A stretch of 64,000 bases of DNA from Belnapia moabensis DSM 16746. GTDB taxonomy: Bacteria; Pseudomonadota; Alphaproteobacteria; Acetobacterales; Acetobacteraceae. Each line of letters opens with the position of its first letter. Position 1 is the first letter of the stretch. The notes beneath the pieces are model-generated. The model saw nothing but the letters and a program-made list of their open reading frames with translations. It was not told the DNA's origin and searched no databases. The position numbers were made by a program, and so were the translations under genes. The DNA is taken from contig NZ_JQKB01000009.1 of assembly GCF_000745835.1 (NCBI RefSeq), positions 99,510 to 163,509 of the forward strand, written 5' to 3'. Shown one piece after another: positions 1 to 7,449 of this stretch.

Positions 1-504
1 CTGCGCGAAGGCGCTGCGGCAGAGGAGGTACACATAAGGATACAGCACCAGGCCGAGCATCAGCGCCGCCCCGGGCAGGCTGCGGATTTCGGGGAACCAG
101 TATTGGCCCCAGCGCAGCCCGGTCGCGCTGCGGAAAGCGGTTTGCACTGGCCCTGCCACATCGAGCAGCCAGGTATAGGCATAGCCGCAGACATAGGCCG
201 GCATCGCCATCGGCAGCAGCAACGCCACTTCCAGCATCCGGCGCCCCGGGAAGCGGCAGGCGGTGACCAGCCAGGCCGTGAGCGTGCCGGTACCGGCCGT
301 GATCGCCCCGACACCGAATGCCAGCAGGGCGGAGTTGCCCAGCATCTCCGGCAGTGTGGTGCCGGCGATATGGCGCCAAGCGGCACCCGCCGGCCCCGCC
401 GCCGCGGCCAGGACGGCGAGCAGCGGCGCGGCGACCAGCGCGGCCAGGGGCAGGGCGAGCAAGGCCCAGGCCGGAGCCCGGCGGGCCCTGGGTTTATTGG
501 GCAG
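1..504 (-). CDS. Iron(III) ABC transporter permease, FbpB/SfuB-like (3' part missing)
   Basis: This is the amino-terminal part of an integral membrane permease whose gene runs off the left edge. The frame reads a basic stretch (KPRARRAP), a hydrophobic helix, then LLPMAMPAYVCGYAYTWLLD and VAGPVQTAFRS, which match the typical start of FbpB/SfuB permeases that move ferric iron across the inner membrane. No ATG lies in frame. The likeliest start is a CTG near the end of the upstream flavin reductase gene, whose stop codon it would overlap; a TTG 42 bases downstream is another possibility. The overlap suggests translational coupling with the reductase. The family call is fairly safe; the exact start and the substrate are inferred. 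Confidence 0.72.
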   Translation of the reverse strand, partial: MPNKPRARRAPAWALLALPLAALVAAPLLAVLAAAAGPAGAAWRHIAGTTLPEMLGNSALLAFGVGAITAGTGTLTAWLVTACRFPGRRMLEVALLLPMAMPAYVCGYAYTWLLDVAGPVQTAFRSATGLRWGQYWFPEIRSLPGAALMLGLVLYPYVYLLCRSAFAQ

Positions 505-1150
505 CCTTCTTCGCCTTCCAATCGGCGACCGAGAGGCGGGGCACCTCGATCCGGTCCGTGGTGCGGGCATACCAGCCGCGGCCATGCATGCGGCCGAGCA
601 GGTTCAGCTTCGGCGTATCGACGTAACACTTCGCTGGGTCGAGCACGCAATCGTCCTGGATATGCACCGCGACGACACGGCCGAGCACGACGGTGTGCTC
701 CCCGGCCGGGACCAGCTGGTAGGTGACGCATTCCAGCGCCACTGGGCTCTCCGCGATGCGCGGCGGCTTCACCTTGGCGGAGGCGATGCGGGTGAGTCCG
801 GCCTCGGCGACCTCATCCACCCCGGCCGGGAAGTCCACCGCCGTGGCATTCATCTGATGGACCGCCTGCTCCGGCACTAAGCAGACGACGAATTCGCCGG
901 TCGCCTTAATGTTGGCGCAGGTGTCCTTCAGCGCGCCCGGCGCCTTCGGCCCGCAGCCGATGCCAACCACCACGGGGTTGGAGGAGAAGGCGTTGAAGAA
1001 GGAGTAGGGCGCCGCATTGGTCACCCCCGCGGCATCCTGGGAGACGACCCAGGCGATCGGGCGGGGCACGACGGAGGAGACGATCAGCTTGTAGCAATCC
1101 TGCGGATTGAGCGTCTCGAAATCGAACAGCATCGGCGGCGTATCCTTCAT
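494..1150 (-). CDS. Flavin reductase-like (FMN-binding split-barrel) protein
   Basis: A 218-residue soluble protein of the flavin reductase-like/DIM6-NTAB family, which binds FMN in a split beta-barrel and typically reduces flavin with NAD(P)H. The amino half carries the family pattern VVPRPIAWV, then AAPYSFFNAFSSNPV, and later LKDTCANIKATGEFVVCLV. Length is normal for the family. Its last codons overlap the start of the iron permease gene, so the two are probably co-transcribed; reductive release of ferric iron would be a sensible link, but that is inference. The start is the ATG before KDTPPM. A partner monooxygenase, if any, is not visible here. Confidence 0.8.
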   Translation of the reverse strand: MKDTPPMLFDFETLNPQDCYKLIVSSVVPRPIAWVVSQDAAGVTNAAPYSFFNAFSSNPVVVGIGCGPKAPGALKDTCANIKATGEFVVCLVPEQAVHQMNATAVDFPAGVDEVAEAGLTRIASAKVKPPRIAESPVALECVTYQLVPAGEHTVVLGRVVAVHIQDDCVLDPAKCYVDTPKLNLLGRMHGRGWYARTTDRIEVPRLSVADWKAKKAAQ

Positions 1151-1179
1151 CGCGTCATGGTGAAGAAAGTGCCGCCCGG

Positions 1180-1193
1180 CGACAGGCCTGTCG
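1180..1193. promoter_or_regulatory. 14-bp perfect palindrome in a divergent promoter region
   Basis: The self-complementary sequence CGACAGGCCTGTCG sits in the 107-bp gap between the flavin reductase gene and the chemotaxis receptor gene, which are transcribed away from each other. Its position fits an operator for a dimeric repressor or activator, but no regulator is known to bind it and GC-rich DNA produces such palindromes by chance. Confidence 0.3.
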
Positions 1194-1257
1194 AGTGGGG
1201 CGTTTGCGGGATGTTAAAACCTGAGGCGGCATGCTTGGCGCGTAAGGAGATACCCCG

Positions 1258-3567
1258 ATGCGCCTGTTCCGTGACCTCTCAGTCGGCCGAAAATTCGCCG
1301 CCAGCGCGATCCTCGCAGTTTTGCTGCTGATCGGTATGGTAGGGCTGGTGCGACGGGATCTGGGCCTGGCCCGGGAGCAGAGCGTAGCGGAACGCGCCGC
1401 CATCGCCGCAGCCGGCTCGGCGCAGCAGGCGGCAGTCCATGTCGCCCGCATCGCCACCGCCTCCCGCGGCCTGAGGACGGCGCAGACACCGGAGACGCTG
1501 GCCGCGGAACTCGCCCGGGTCGAGGAGGAGGCCCAGCTCACCCGGCAGCAGCTGGAGGCCGCCGGCGCCGCCAGAATCGCGCGCGGGACGCTGGCAGAAG
1601 CGGCTTCGGTACTTGGCGAGTACCTGACAGTGGCGGCCGAGCAGGCGACCCAGCGGCGCCAGATGATCGCCGAACGCGACGGGCCCCTGACGCGCTCCAG
1701 TGCCGATTACGACCAGGCCTATGAGGCCGCCGCCTCGATGATCGACTTCGATGTGCCCGCCGACCTGCGGGAGGAAGCCAGGCAACGCCTTGGCACCTTG
1801 CATGGGGCCGTGAATGAGGTCCGTCTCGGCATCCAGCGCTTCCTGGCGACCGAGGATGACGCCCAGGCCCGGCGCGTCCGTCGTGCCGCAGCCCAGCTCG
1901 GGGTGCATCAACGGGCGCTCTCCGCGCTGGTGCCCGAAGGGGCCGCGCGGGTGCCGCTGACGCGCCTGGCCGAGTTGGCGCAGGCCACGAGTCGCTCCGC
2001 AGTCGAGGTGGTGCGGCTGGCCGAGTCCATCGCCGCTCTTCGTACCCAGCGTGCCAACCCCCTCCGCCAGGCGCTGGAGGACCATATGGCCGAAGCCGGG
2101 CGCCAGCTCGCGGCGGAGGCGGCGGAGCGCAACCAGGCCAGCGCCGCGGCAGAGGTCCGGCTGGAGCGAAACGTTCTGTGGATCGGCGTCGCGGTGGCGC
2201 TGCTGCTCGCCCTGTCCGGCTGGGCGAGTGCCCGCGCGATCGGTACCCCGCTGCGCCGGCTGGCCGACGCGGTGCGCGCCATCGCCGCGGGCGATGCGAC
2301 GGTCGAGGTGCCGGACCGCGGGAGGCGCGACGAGATCGGCGGAATCGCCAATGCGCTGGAAGGGCTGCGCGGCACCGTGCAACGCGCCTTCGCCCAGCAG
2401 CAGATGCTGGAGCAGCTGCCGATCGCGGTGATGACCGCCGATCCGCGGGACGATTTCCGCATGGGCTACATGAACCCGGCGACACATGCGCTGTTCGGCC
2501 GCATCGGCAACTGGCTGCCCTGTCCGGTGGAGGAGATGGTGGGCCGGAGCATCGATATCCTGCATCGCCACCCGGAGCACCAGCGCGCAATCCTTGCGGA
2601 TCCGAGTCGCCTGCCGCACAAGGCGCGCATCCGGCTGGGTGAGGAGGTGCTCGATCTCACCGTCAGCGCCATCCGCGATGCCGAAGGCCAGTATGTCAAC
2701 GCCATGCTGGTCTGGTCGCTGGTGACGGCCCAGGCACGGCTTGCCGACCGGTTCGAGGCGGAGATCGGCGGCGTGGTCGAGGCGGTGTCGACCGCGGCGG
2801 CACAGATGCAAGAGGCGGCCCGGGCGCTCACCGGCGCTTCCGAAACCAGCGGGCGGGAGGCGGATGCAGTGGCAGAGGCCGGACATCAGGCCGGAGCCGA
2901 TGTGCAATCCGTCGCGGCGAGCGCCGAGGAACTGGCAGCGAGCGTCGCCGAGATCAGCCGTCAGGTCGCCGATGGCGCCGCCGTGGCACGCGATGCGGCG
3001 GCCGAGGCGCGGGCCACGGATGAGACGGTGCAGGGCCTCGCTCAGGCGGCGCAGCGCATCGGCGATGTGGTGCGGTTGATCGGCGACATCGCTGGCCAGA
3101 CCAACCTGCTGGCGCTGAATGCGACCATCGAGGCTGCCCGCGCCGGCGAGGCCGGCAAGGGCTTTGCAGTAGTGGCGAGCGAGGTGAAACAGCTTGCCGG
3201 CCAGACCGCCAAGGCCACGGAGGAGATCGCCAGCCAGGTCGGCGGCATCCAGACGGCGACGGAGAAGGCGGTCACGGCGTTGCGCTCCATCGGCGGCACC
3301 ATCGAGCGCATCAACGAGGTGACGGCGGCGATCGCCGCGGCCGTCGAGGAGCAGGGCAGCGCAACGCAGGAAATCGCCCGCAGCGCCAGCCAGGTGGCAT
3401 CCGGCACGGCGGCCGTGGCCCGGCGCATTCAGGACGTGCAGCGCGCGGCGCAGGAGACGGGCGAGGCCTCGGCCGGTCTGCTCGGCGCCGCGGATGGGCT
3501 GGGTGGCCATGCCGGCACGCTCCGCGCCCGCGCCGGCGAGTTCCTGGAAGGAATCCGCCGGGCATAG
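1258..3567 (+). CDS. Methyl-accepting chemotaxis protein with HAMP and PAS domains
   Basis: A 769-residue transmembrane chemoreceptor. It has an N-terminal membrane helix (about residues 12-28), a roughly 280-residue helical periplasmic sensor, a second membrane helix (about 307-328), a HAMP domain (about 325-375), a PAS-like domain (about 380-495, containing [12 protein letters not shown]) and a C-terminal signalling coiled coil. The conserved hairpin tip is clear near residues 609-658 ([19 protein letters not shown], then [13 protein letters not shown]). It should relay ligand binding to CheA/CheW. A strong AAGGAG lies just upstream of the ATG. No che or flagellar genes are nearby, so it is an orphan receptor. 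The cytoplasmic PAS between HAMP and the signalling domain suggests a second, intracellular input. Confidence 0.93.
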   Translation: MRLFRDLSVGRKFAASAILAVLLLIGMVGLVRRDLGLAREQSVAERAAIAAAGSAQQAAVHVARIATASRGLRTAQTPETLAAELARVEEEAQLTRQQLEAAGAARIARGTLAEAASVLGEYLTVAAEQATQRRQMIAERDGPLTRSSADYDQAYEAAASMIDFDVPADLREEARQRLGTLHGAVNEVRLGIQRFLATEDDAQARRVRRAAAQLGVHQRALSALVPEGAARVPLTRLAELAQATSRSAVEVVRLAESIAALRTQRANPLRQALEDHMAEAGRQLAAEAAERNQASAAAEVRLERNVLWIGVAVALLLALSGWASARAIGTPLRRLADAVRAIAAGDATVEVPDRGRRDEIGGIANALEGLRGTVQRAFAQQQMLEQLPIAVMTADPRDDFRMGYMNPATHALFGRIGNWLPCPVEEMVGRSIDILHRHPEHQRAILADPSRLPHKARIRLGEEVLDLTVSAIRDAEGQYVNAMLVWSLVTAQARLADRFEAEIGGVVEAVSTAAAQMQEAARALTGASETSGREADAVAEAGHQAGADVQSVAASAEELAASVAEISRQVADGAAVARDAAAEARATDETVQGLAQAAQRIGDVVRLIGDIAGQTNLLALNATIEAARAGEAGKGFAVVASEVKQLAGQTAKATEEIASQVGGIQTATEKAVTALRSIGGTIERINEVTAAIAAAVEEQGSATQEIARSASQVASGTAAVARRIQDVQRAAQETGEASAGLLGAADGLGGHAGTLRARAGEFLEGIRRA

Positions 3568-3623
3568 CGCCCGGCCCGGGCCGGCGATAGCCTCGGCGCC
3601 AAACCGCTGGAGGAGCGCAGCCC

Positions 3624-4493
3624 ATGCAACCGACCGAACAGGTCCCGGCCGTCTACCACCGCCGCATCGGCGACATCACCCTCACCGCCATCGGTGACGG
3701 GCATCTGGATGGCTCCATGGCTGTCATCCAGAACATCGCACCGGAGGAGGCCGCGCAGATGTTGCGCGAGGCCTTCCGCCCGGTACCGCGGCGGACGGCG
3801 GTGAACACCTTCCTCATCCGCTCCGGTCGGCGGACGGCGCTGGTCGATACCGGCTGCGGAACGGCGATGGCGGCGAGCGCGGGCAAGCTGTTCCGCAACC
3901 TGGCGGCGGCGGGCGTCGATCCGGGGGAGATCGACACGGTCTTCCTCACCCATATGCATCCCGACCATTCGAACGGCCTCTCGGCGAACGGGATGCCGCT
4001 CTTCCCCCGGGCGGAACTGGCGATGCATGAGGCCGAGCATCGCTTCTGGCACGACGACGCGGCCATGGCGCGGGCCGACGAGGCGAGCCGCGAGCGCAAC
4101 TTCCAGGCCTGCCGCGACCAGTCGGCTCCCTACCGGGACCGGCTGAAGCTGTTCAGCGGCGGCGAGGTCTTCCCCGGCGTCACCGCCATGCCCTTTCCCG
4201 GCCATACGCCCGGGCATAGCGGCTACCTGTTGGCCTCCGGCGGCGAGAGCCTGCTGATCTGGGGCGACATCATACACGTGCCGGAGATCCAGGTGCCGCG
4301 GCCGGAGGTCACCATGGCCTTCGACGTTGATCCAACCCAGGCGGAGGCGACGCGGCGCCGGGTCTTCGAGATGGTGGCGAGCGAGGGGCTGGCGGCCGCC
4401 GGGATGCACATGCACTTCCCCGGCTTCCTCCATCTGACCCGGCGCGGCACGGGCTATGCGCTGATCCCGGAGGCCTGGGCGACCGCCCTTTAG
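3624..4493 (+). CDS. MBL-fold metallo-hydrolase
   Basis: A 289-residue metallo-beta-lactamase-fold hydrolase. The zinc-binding signature HMHPDH is at residues 110-115 and further ligands are seen in FPGHTPGHSGY and WGDIIH, so a two-metal active site is expected. Sequence style is that of lactonase-like or general MBL hydrolases rather than true beta-lactamases. There is no signal peptide, so it should be cytoplasmic. The start is the ATG after a GGAGGAGCGCAGCC stretch. It lies 43 bp upstream of a DUF35/thiolase pair in the same direction and may be co-transcribed, perhaps acting on an acyl or lactone intermediate, which is speculative. Confidence 0.88.
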   Translation: MQPTEQVPAVYHRRIGDITLTAIGDGHLDGSMAVIQNIAPEEAAQMLREAFRPVPRRTAVNTFLIRSGRRTALVDTGCGTAMAASAGKLFRNLAAAGVDPGEIDTVFLTHMHPDHSNGLSANGMPLFPRAELAMHEAEHRFWHDDAAMARADEASRERNFQACRDQSAPYRDRLKLFSGGEVFPGVTAMPFPGHTPGHSGYLLASGGESLLIWGDIIHVPEIQVPRPEVTMAFDVDPTQAEATRRRVFEMVASEGLAAAGMHMHFPGFLHLTRRGTGYALIPEAWATAL

Positions 4494-4536
4494 CGTGGCA
4501 GGGTGCCGCGCCACCATCGAAAGGGAGGAATGGCGC

Positions 4537-4953
4537 ATGCTCGCACCGGGTCGGCCGAAGCCGAAACCAACACCGGAAACCCAGCATTTCTGGGATGGCT
4601 GCAAGCAGGGCAAGCTGCTGCTGCAGCGTTGCGGCGATACGGGCAAGGCCTATTTCCCGCCGCGCCCCTTCAGCCCCTATACCGGCACGCGGAACGTGGA
4701 GGTCTTCGAGGCCTCGGGCCGCGCCAAGCTGCACAGCTACGTCATCCATCACCGCCCTGTCCCCGGCTTCACCCCGCCCTACGCCATCGCGGTGGTGGAG
4801 CTCGAGGAAGGACCGCGGCTGATGACCAACATTGTGGATTGCGAGCAGACGCCGGAGGCGCTCCAGCTCGACATGCCGATGGAGGTTGCCTTCACCCCGC
4901 TCGACGAGGAGGTCACGCTGCCCCTCTTCCGCCCCGCGAAGGAGAGCAAGTAA
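4537..4953 (+). CDS. OB-fold (DUF35) acyl-CoA-associated protein with a degenerate zinc ribbon
   Basis: A 138-residue DUF35-type protein. These small proteins have an N-terminal rubredoxin-like zinc ribbon and a C-terminal OB fold, and normally pair with a thiolase-like partner to bind CoA thioesters. The ribbon here looks incomplete: the first cysteines are present (GCKQGKLLLQRCG) but the usual second CPxC pair is replaced by FSPY. The OB part (LHSYVIHHRPVPGF, YAIAVVELEEGPRL) is well conserved. The chosen ATG follows AGGGAGGA at a 7-base spacing; an upstream GTG in frame lacks such a site. The stop overlaps the thiolase start as TAATG. Confidence 0.86.
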   Translation: MLAPGRPKPKPTPETQHFWDGCKQGKLLLQRCGDTGKAYFPPRPFSPYTGTRNVEVFEASGRAKLHSYVIHHRPVPGFTPPYAIAVVELEEGPRLMTNIVDCEQTPEALQLDMPMEVAFTPLDEEVTLPLFRPAKESK

Positions 4954-6101
4954 TGATCCGTCCGGGAGAGATTGCCGTCGTCGGCGCGGCCGAATCGACG
5001 AAGATTGGCGCCGTGCCGGGCATGTCGCAGATCATGCTGCATGCCGATGCCGCGCTGAATGCGATGGAGGAGACGGGGCTGAAACCGGGCGACATCGACG
5101 GCGTCGCCTGCGTCGGCCCGATGATGCCGCAGCAGATCGCGCATTACCTCGGCATCACGCCGAAATGGGTGGACGGCACCGGGGTGGGGGGCTGTTCTTT
5201 CATGCTGCATGTGCGGCATGCAGCGGCGGCCATCCATGCCGGCTATGCCAAGACCATCCTCATCACCCATGGCGAGAGCGGCAAGTCGCGCATCAATGCG
5301 ACGCCCCGCCCGCCGGAGCCGGAGAGCCTGAACGGCCAGTTCGAGGTGCCCTACGGCCCCTTCGGCCCGCCGACGCTCTTCCCCATCCCCGTGCTGCGCT
5401 ACATGAAGGAGCGCGGCGTCAGCCACGAGGACCTGGCAATGGTCGCCGTGGTGCAACGGGAATGGGCGGGCAAGAACCCGCGCGCCATGTTCCGCGACCC
5501 GATCACGGTCGATGACGTGCTGAACAGCCGGATGATCGCCTACCCCTTCCGCATCCTGCAATGCTGCCTGGTGACGGATGGCGGCGGCGCGTTGATCCTG
5601 ACCAGCGCCGACCGGGCGAAGGACTTCCCGACCAAGCCGGTCTACATCCTTGGAACCGGCGAATCGGTCGAGACCAACATGGTCTCGCAGATGAAGGACT
5701 TCACCTCCTCCTCCGCCTTCCGGGTCGCGGGGCCGACGGCGATTGAGGCGGCGGGGATCGACCGCTCGGCCGTGGATCACATGATGATCTACGACGCCTT
5801 CGCCCATCTGCCGCTCTACGGGCTGGAAGATCTCGGCTTCTGCAAGCCGGGCGAGGCGGCGGGCTTCATCCGCGAGGGCAACACCCGGCCAGGCGGCAAG
5901 CTGCCGCTCAACACCAATGGCGGCGGCCTGTCCTACACCCATACCGGCATGTACGGCATGTTCGCCCTGCAGGAGAGCATCCGGCAGATGCGCGGCACGG
6001 CGCCGGCCCAGGTGCCGGATGCGAAGATCTCCGTCTGCCATGGCGTCGGCGGCATGTTCAGCGCCAGCGGCACGGTCGTCTTCTCCAACCAGAAGCCGTG
6101 A
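4953..6101 (+). CDS. Thiolase-family protein (SCPx/lipid-transfer-like)
   Basis: A 382-residue thiolase-fold protein of the SCPx-like group often encoded next to DUF35 proteins. It starts one base into the upstream stop codon (TAATG), which implies coupled translation and probably a heteromeric complex. A cysteine in GTGVGGCSFML falls where the thiolase nucleophile is expected, and the C-terminal CHGVGGMFSASGTVVF is the family's last glycine-rich motif. In steroid and aromatic acid catabolism such pairs act as acyl-CoA thiolases or aldolases; the substrate here is unknown. A hairpin lies 7 bp after the stop. Confidence 0.87.
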   Translation: MIRPGEIAVVGAAESTKIGAVPGMSQIMLHADAALNAMEETGLKPGDIDGVACVGPMMPQQIAHYLGITPKWVDGTGVGGCSFMLHVRHAAAAIHAGYAKTILITHGESGKSRINATPRPPEPESLNGQFEVPYGPFGPPTLFPIPVLRYMKERGVSHEDLAMVAVVQREWAGKNPRAMFRDPITVDDVLNSRMIAYPFRILQCCLVTDGGGALILTSADRAKDFPTKPVYILGTGESVETNMVSQMKDFTSSSAFRVAGPTAIEAAGIDRSAVDHMMIYDAFAHLPLYGLEDLGFCKPGEAAGFIREGNTRPGGKLPLNTNGGGLSYTHTGMYGMFALQESIRQMRGTAPAQVPDAKISVCHGVGGMFSASGTVVFSNQKP

Positions 6102-6108
6102 CAAAACA

Positions 6109-6132
6109 GGGGCGGTGCTGCGGCGCCGCCCC
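6109..6132 (+). terminator. Hairpin after the thiolase gene (no U-tract)
   Basis: A 10-bp stem (GGGGCGGTGC with GCGCCGCCCC, one G-U pair) and a TGCG loop lie directly after the thiolase stop codon. There is no run of T after it, so it may be a weak or Rho-assisted terminator. Confidence 0.4.
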
Positions 6133-6166
6133 ATCCAACCCACTGATTTTCAACCGGAAAAAGGCA

Positions 6167-6241
<75 letters not shown>

Positions 6242-6257
6242 ATGCCTGCGGTGCGGC

Positions 6258-6286
6258 TATCTAGCGTGGCGTTGCCGTCACGGCAA
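6258..6286 (-). promoter_or_regulatory. Sigma-70-type promoter of tRNA-Val
   Basis: On the minus strand a -35 box TTGCCG and a -10 box TAGATA are separated by exactly 17 bases and end 17 bases before the tRNA 5' end. Placement and spacing fit a housekeeping promoter for the tRNA. Confidence 0.6.
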
Positions 6287-6341
6287 GCCATCCTGCGGCC
6301 GATGATGACACTTCCCCGCAGCTATGGCTTGATCGGCCCTG

Positions 6342-7226
6342 ATGGACCTTCCCTTGACCCCGGATGCCGGGCCGCCGCTCCAGGATGAGCCGCTGCCCTA
6401 CGGCCTGATCCGCCCCGCCACGCATCGCGTCCCGGTCATATTCGCCTCGCCGCATTCCGGCCGGGCCTATCCGGCGGATTTCGTCGCCGCCGCGCGGCTC
6501 GACCCGGTGGCGCTCCGCAAGTCGGAGGACGGTTTCGTCGACGAGCTTTTCGGCGCCGCCCCGGCCGAAGGTATGCCGCTCCTGGCCGCGACCTTCCCCC
6601 GCGTCTTTTGCGACGTGAACCGGGAGCCCTGGGAACTCGACCCGGGCATGTTCGACGGCCCGCTGCCCCCTTGGGTTAACACCGCCTCGCCCCGCGTCGG
6701 CGCCGGGCTCGGCACCATCGCCCGCGTGGTGGCGTCAGGGGAGGCGGTCTATCGCCGCAAGCTGAGCTTCGCCGAGGCGGAGGACCGCATCCGCCGCTTC
6801 TGGCAGCCCTACCATGCGGCGCTGGCGGCGCTGATCGCCGAGACCCGGGCGGAATTCGGTACCTGCCTGCTGATCGATTGCCACTCCATGCCGACGCACC
6901 CGGCCCAGGCGGCGAACCCGCCCGACTTCGTCCTGGGCGATGCCCATGGCACCGCCTGTGCCCCGCGTGCGACCCGGCTGGTGGAGGAAGCGCTGGCAGG
7001 CATGGGCTACCGGGTACGGCGAAATGACCCCTACGCCGGCGGCTACGTCACCCGCCATTACGGCCGGCCGCGCGAGGGGGTGCATGCCCTACAGATCGAG
7101 GTCGCCCGGCCGCTCTACATGGATGAGGCGCGGATCGAGCGGCTGCCCCGCATGGCGGCGCTCCAGGCCGACATCACCCGGCTGATCGCCGGCCTTGCCG
7201 CGACCGACTGGCGCTTCCTGGGCTGA
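6342..7226 (+). CDS. N-formylglutamate amidohydrolase
   Basis: A 294-residue cytoplasmic metal-dependent hydrolase of the N-formylglutamate amidohydrolase family (HutG-type, also close to peptidoglycan-amidase-like relatives). Signature segments include FASPHSGRAYP, the acidic EDGFVDELF, PRVFCDVNREPWELDP and LLIDCHSMPT, and the late GGYVTRHYGRP. These supply the metal ligands (His and Glu/Asp) expected in the family. It would release formate from N-formylglutamate at the end of histidine breakdown, but no hut genes are next to it, so the physiological substrate is open. Translation starts at the ATG before DLPLTPDAG. Confidence 0.88.
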   Translation: MDLPLTPDAGPPLQDEPLPYGLIRPATHRVPVIFASPHSGRAYPADFVAAARLDPVALRKSEDGFVDELFGAAPAEGMPLLAATFPRVFCDVNREPWELDPGMFDGPLPPWVNTASPRVGAGLGTIARVVASGEAVYRRKLSFAEAEDRIRRFWQPYHAALAALIAETRAEFGTCLLIDCHSMPTHPAQAANPPDFVLGDAHGTACAPRATRLVEEALAGMGYRVRRNDPYAGGYVTRHYGRPREGVHALQIEVARPLYMDEARIERLPRMAALQADITRLIAGLAATDWRFLG

Positions 7227-7283
7227 TTTCGGACAAAAGGCAGTAGGACGCGCGCGGCGTCGCCGCGCCTCCGGCCCGCAGAC

Positions 7284-7314
7284 AAAAAAAAGGGCGGTGG
7301 CTTGCGCCACCGCC
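7284..7314 (-). terminator. Intrinsic terminator (9-bp stem plus T8)
   Basis: Read on the minus strand, GGCGGTGGC-GCAA-GCCACCGCC is followed by C and eight Ts, a textbook intrinsic terminator. It ends the predicted small RNA and would also stop transcripts from the CoA-transferase gene. On the plus strand only three Ts follow, so termination of the amidohydrolase transcript would be weaker. Confidence 0.88.
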
Positions 7315-7373
7315 GAGTTTAGGGAGGAAACGTCCAAGAAAGACAACAACCCGGCAACGCCGTGTTGCTGCGA
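7284..7373 (-). ncRNA. Putative trans-acting small RNA with anti-Shine-Dalgarno stretch
   Basis: An approximately 90-nt transcript is predicted on the minus strand. It has its own promoter (TTGCAT, 17 bp, TAGATT), then a 5' hairpin GCAAC-ACGGC-GTTGC, an unpaired pyrimidine-rich linker containing GGACGTTTCCTCCCTAAAC, and a 9-bp terminator hairpin followed by eight Ts. The exposed CCTCCC can pair with Shine-Dalgarno sequences, as in alphaproteobacterial anti-SD small RNAs of the CCUCCUCCC type. No open reading frame fits. It lies between two convergent genes and starts downstream of the CoA-transferase stop, so it is an independent unit. The exact family is not identified. Confidence 0.72.
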
Positions 7374-7378
7374 TGCAC

Positions 7379-7407
7379 AATCTAGGTCCGGCGCGGCCCC
7401 GATGCAA
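7379..7407 (-). promoter_or_regulatory. Promoter of the predicted small RNA
   Basis: On the minus strand TTGCAT and TAGATT are spaced by 17 bases, close to the sigma-70 consensus and very similar in layout to the tRNA-Val promoter in this window. The predicted start lies about 7 bases downstream of the -10 box. Confidence 0.62.
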
Positions 7408-7449
7408 GCGCTTTTTTGCAGTGCAGCATCGCAATGGAAGCATGGCTCC

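Noticed and set aside
103..731. Long open frames on both strands over the first 0.7 kb, other than the permease and reductase
   Set aside because: They are rich in Arg, Pro, Gly and Ala without motifs and are out-of-frame readings of the permease and flavin reductase genes.
1279..3510. 743-codon open frame antisense to the chemoreceptor gene
   Set aside because: It is a product of GC-rich codon bias; it has His/Arg/Gly-rich composition and no family signature, whereas the plus-strand frame has full chemoreceptor motifs.
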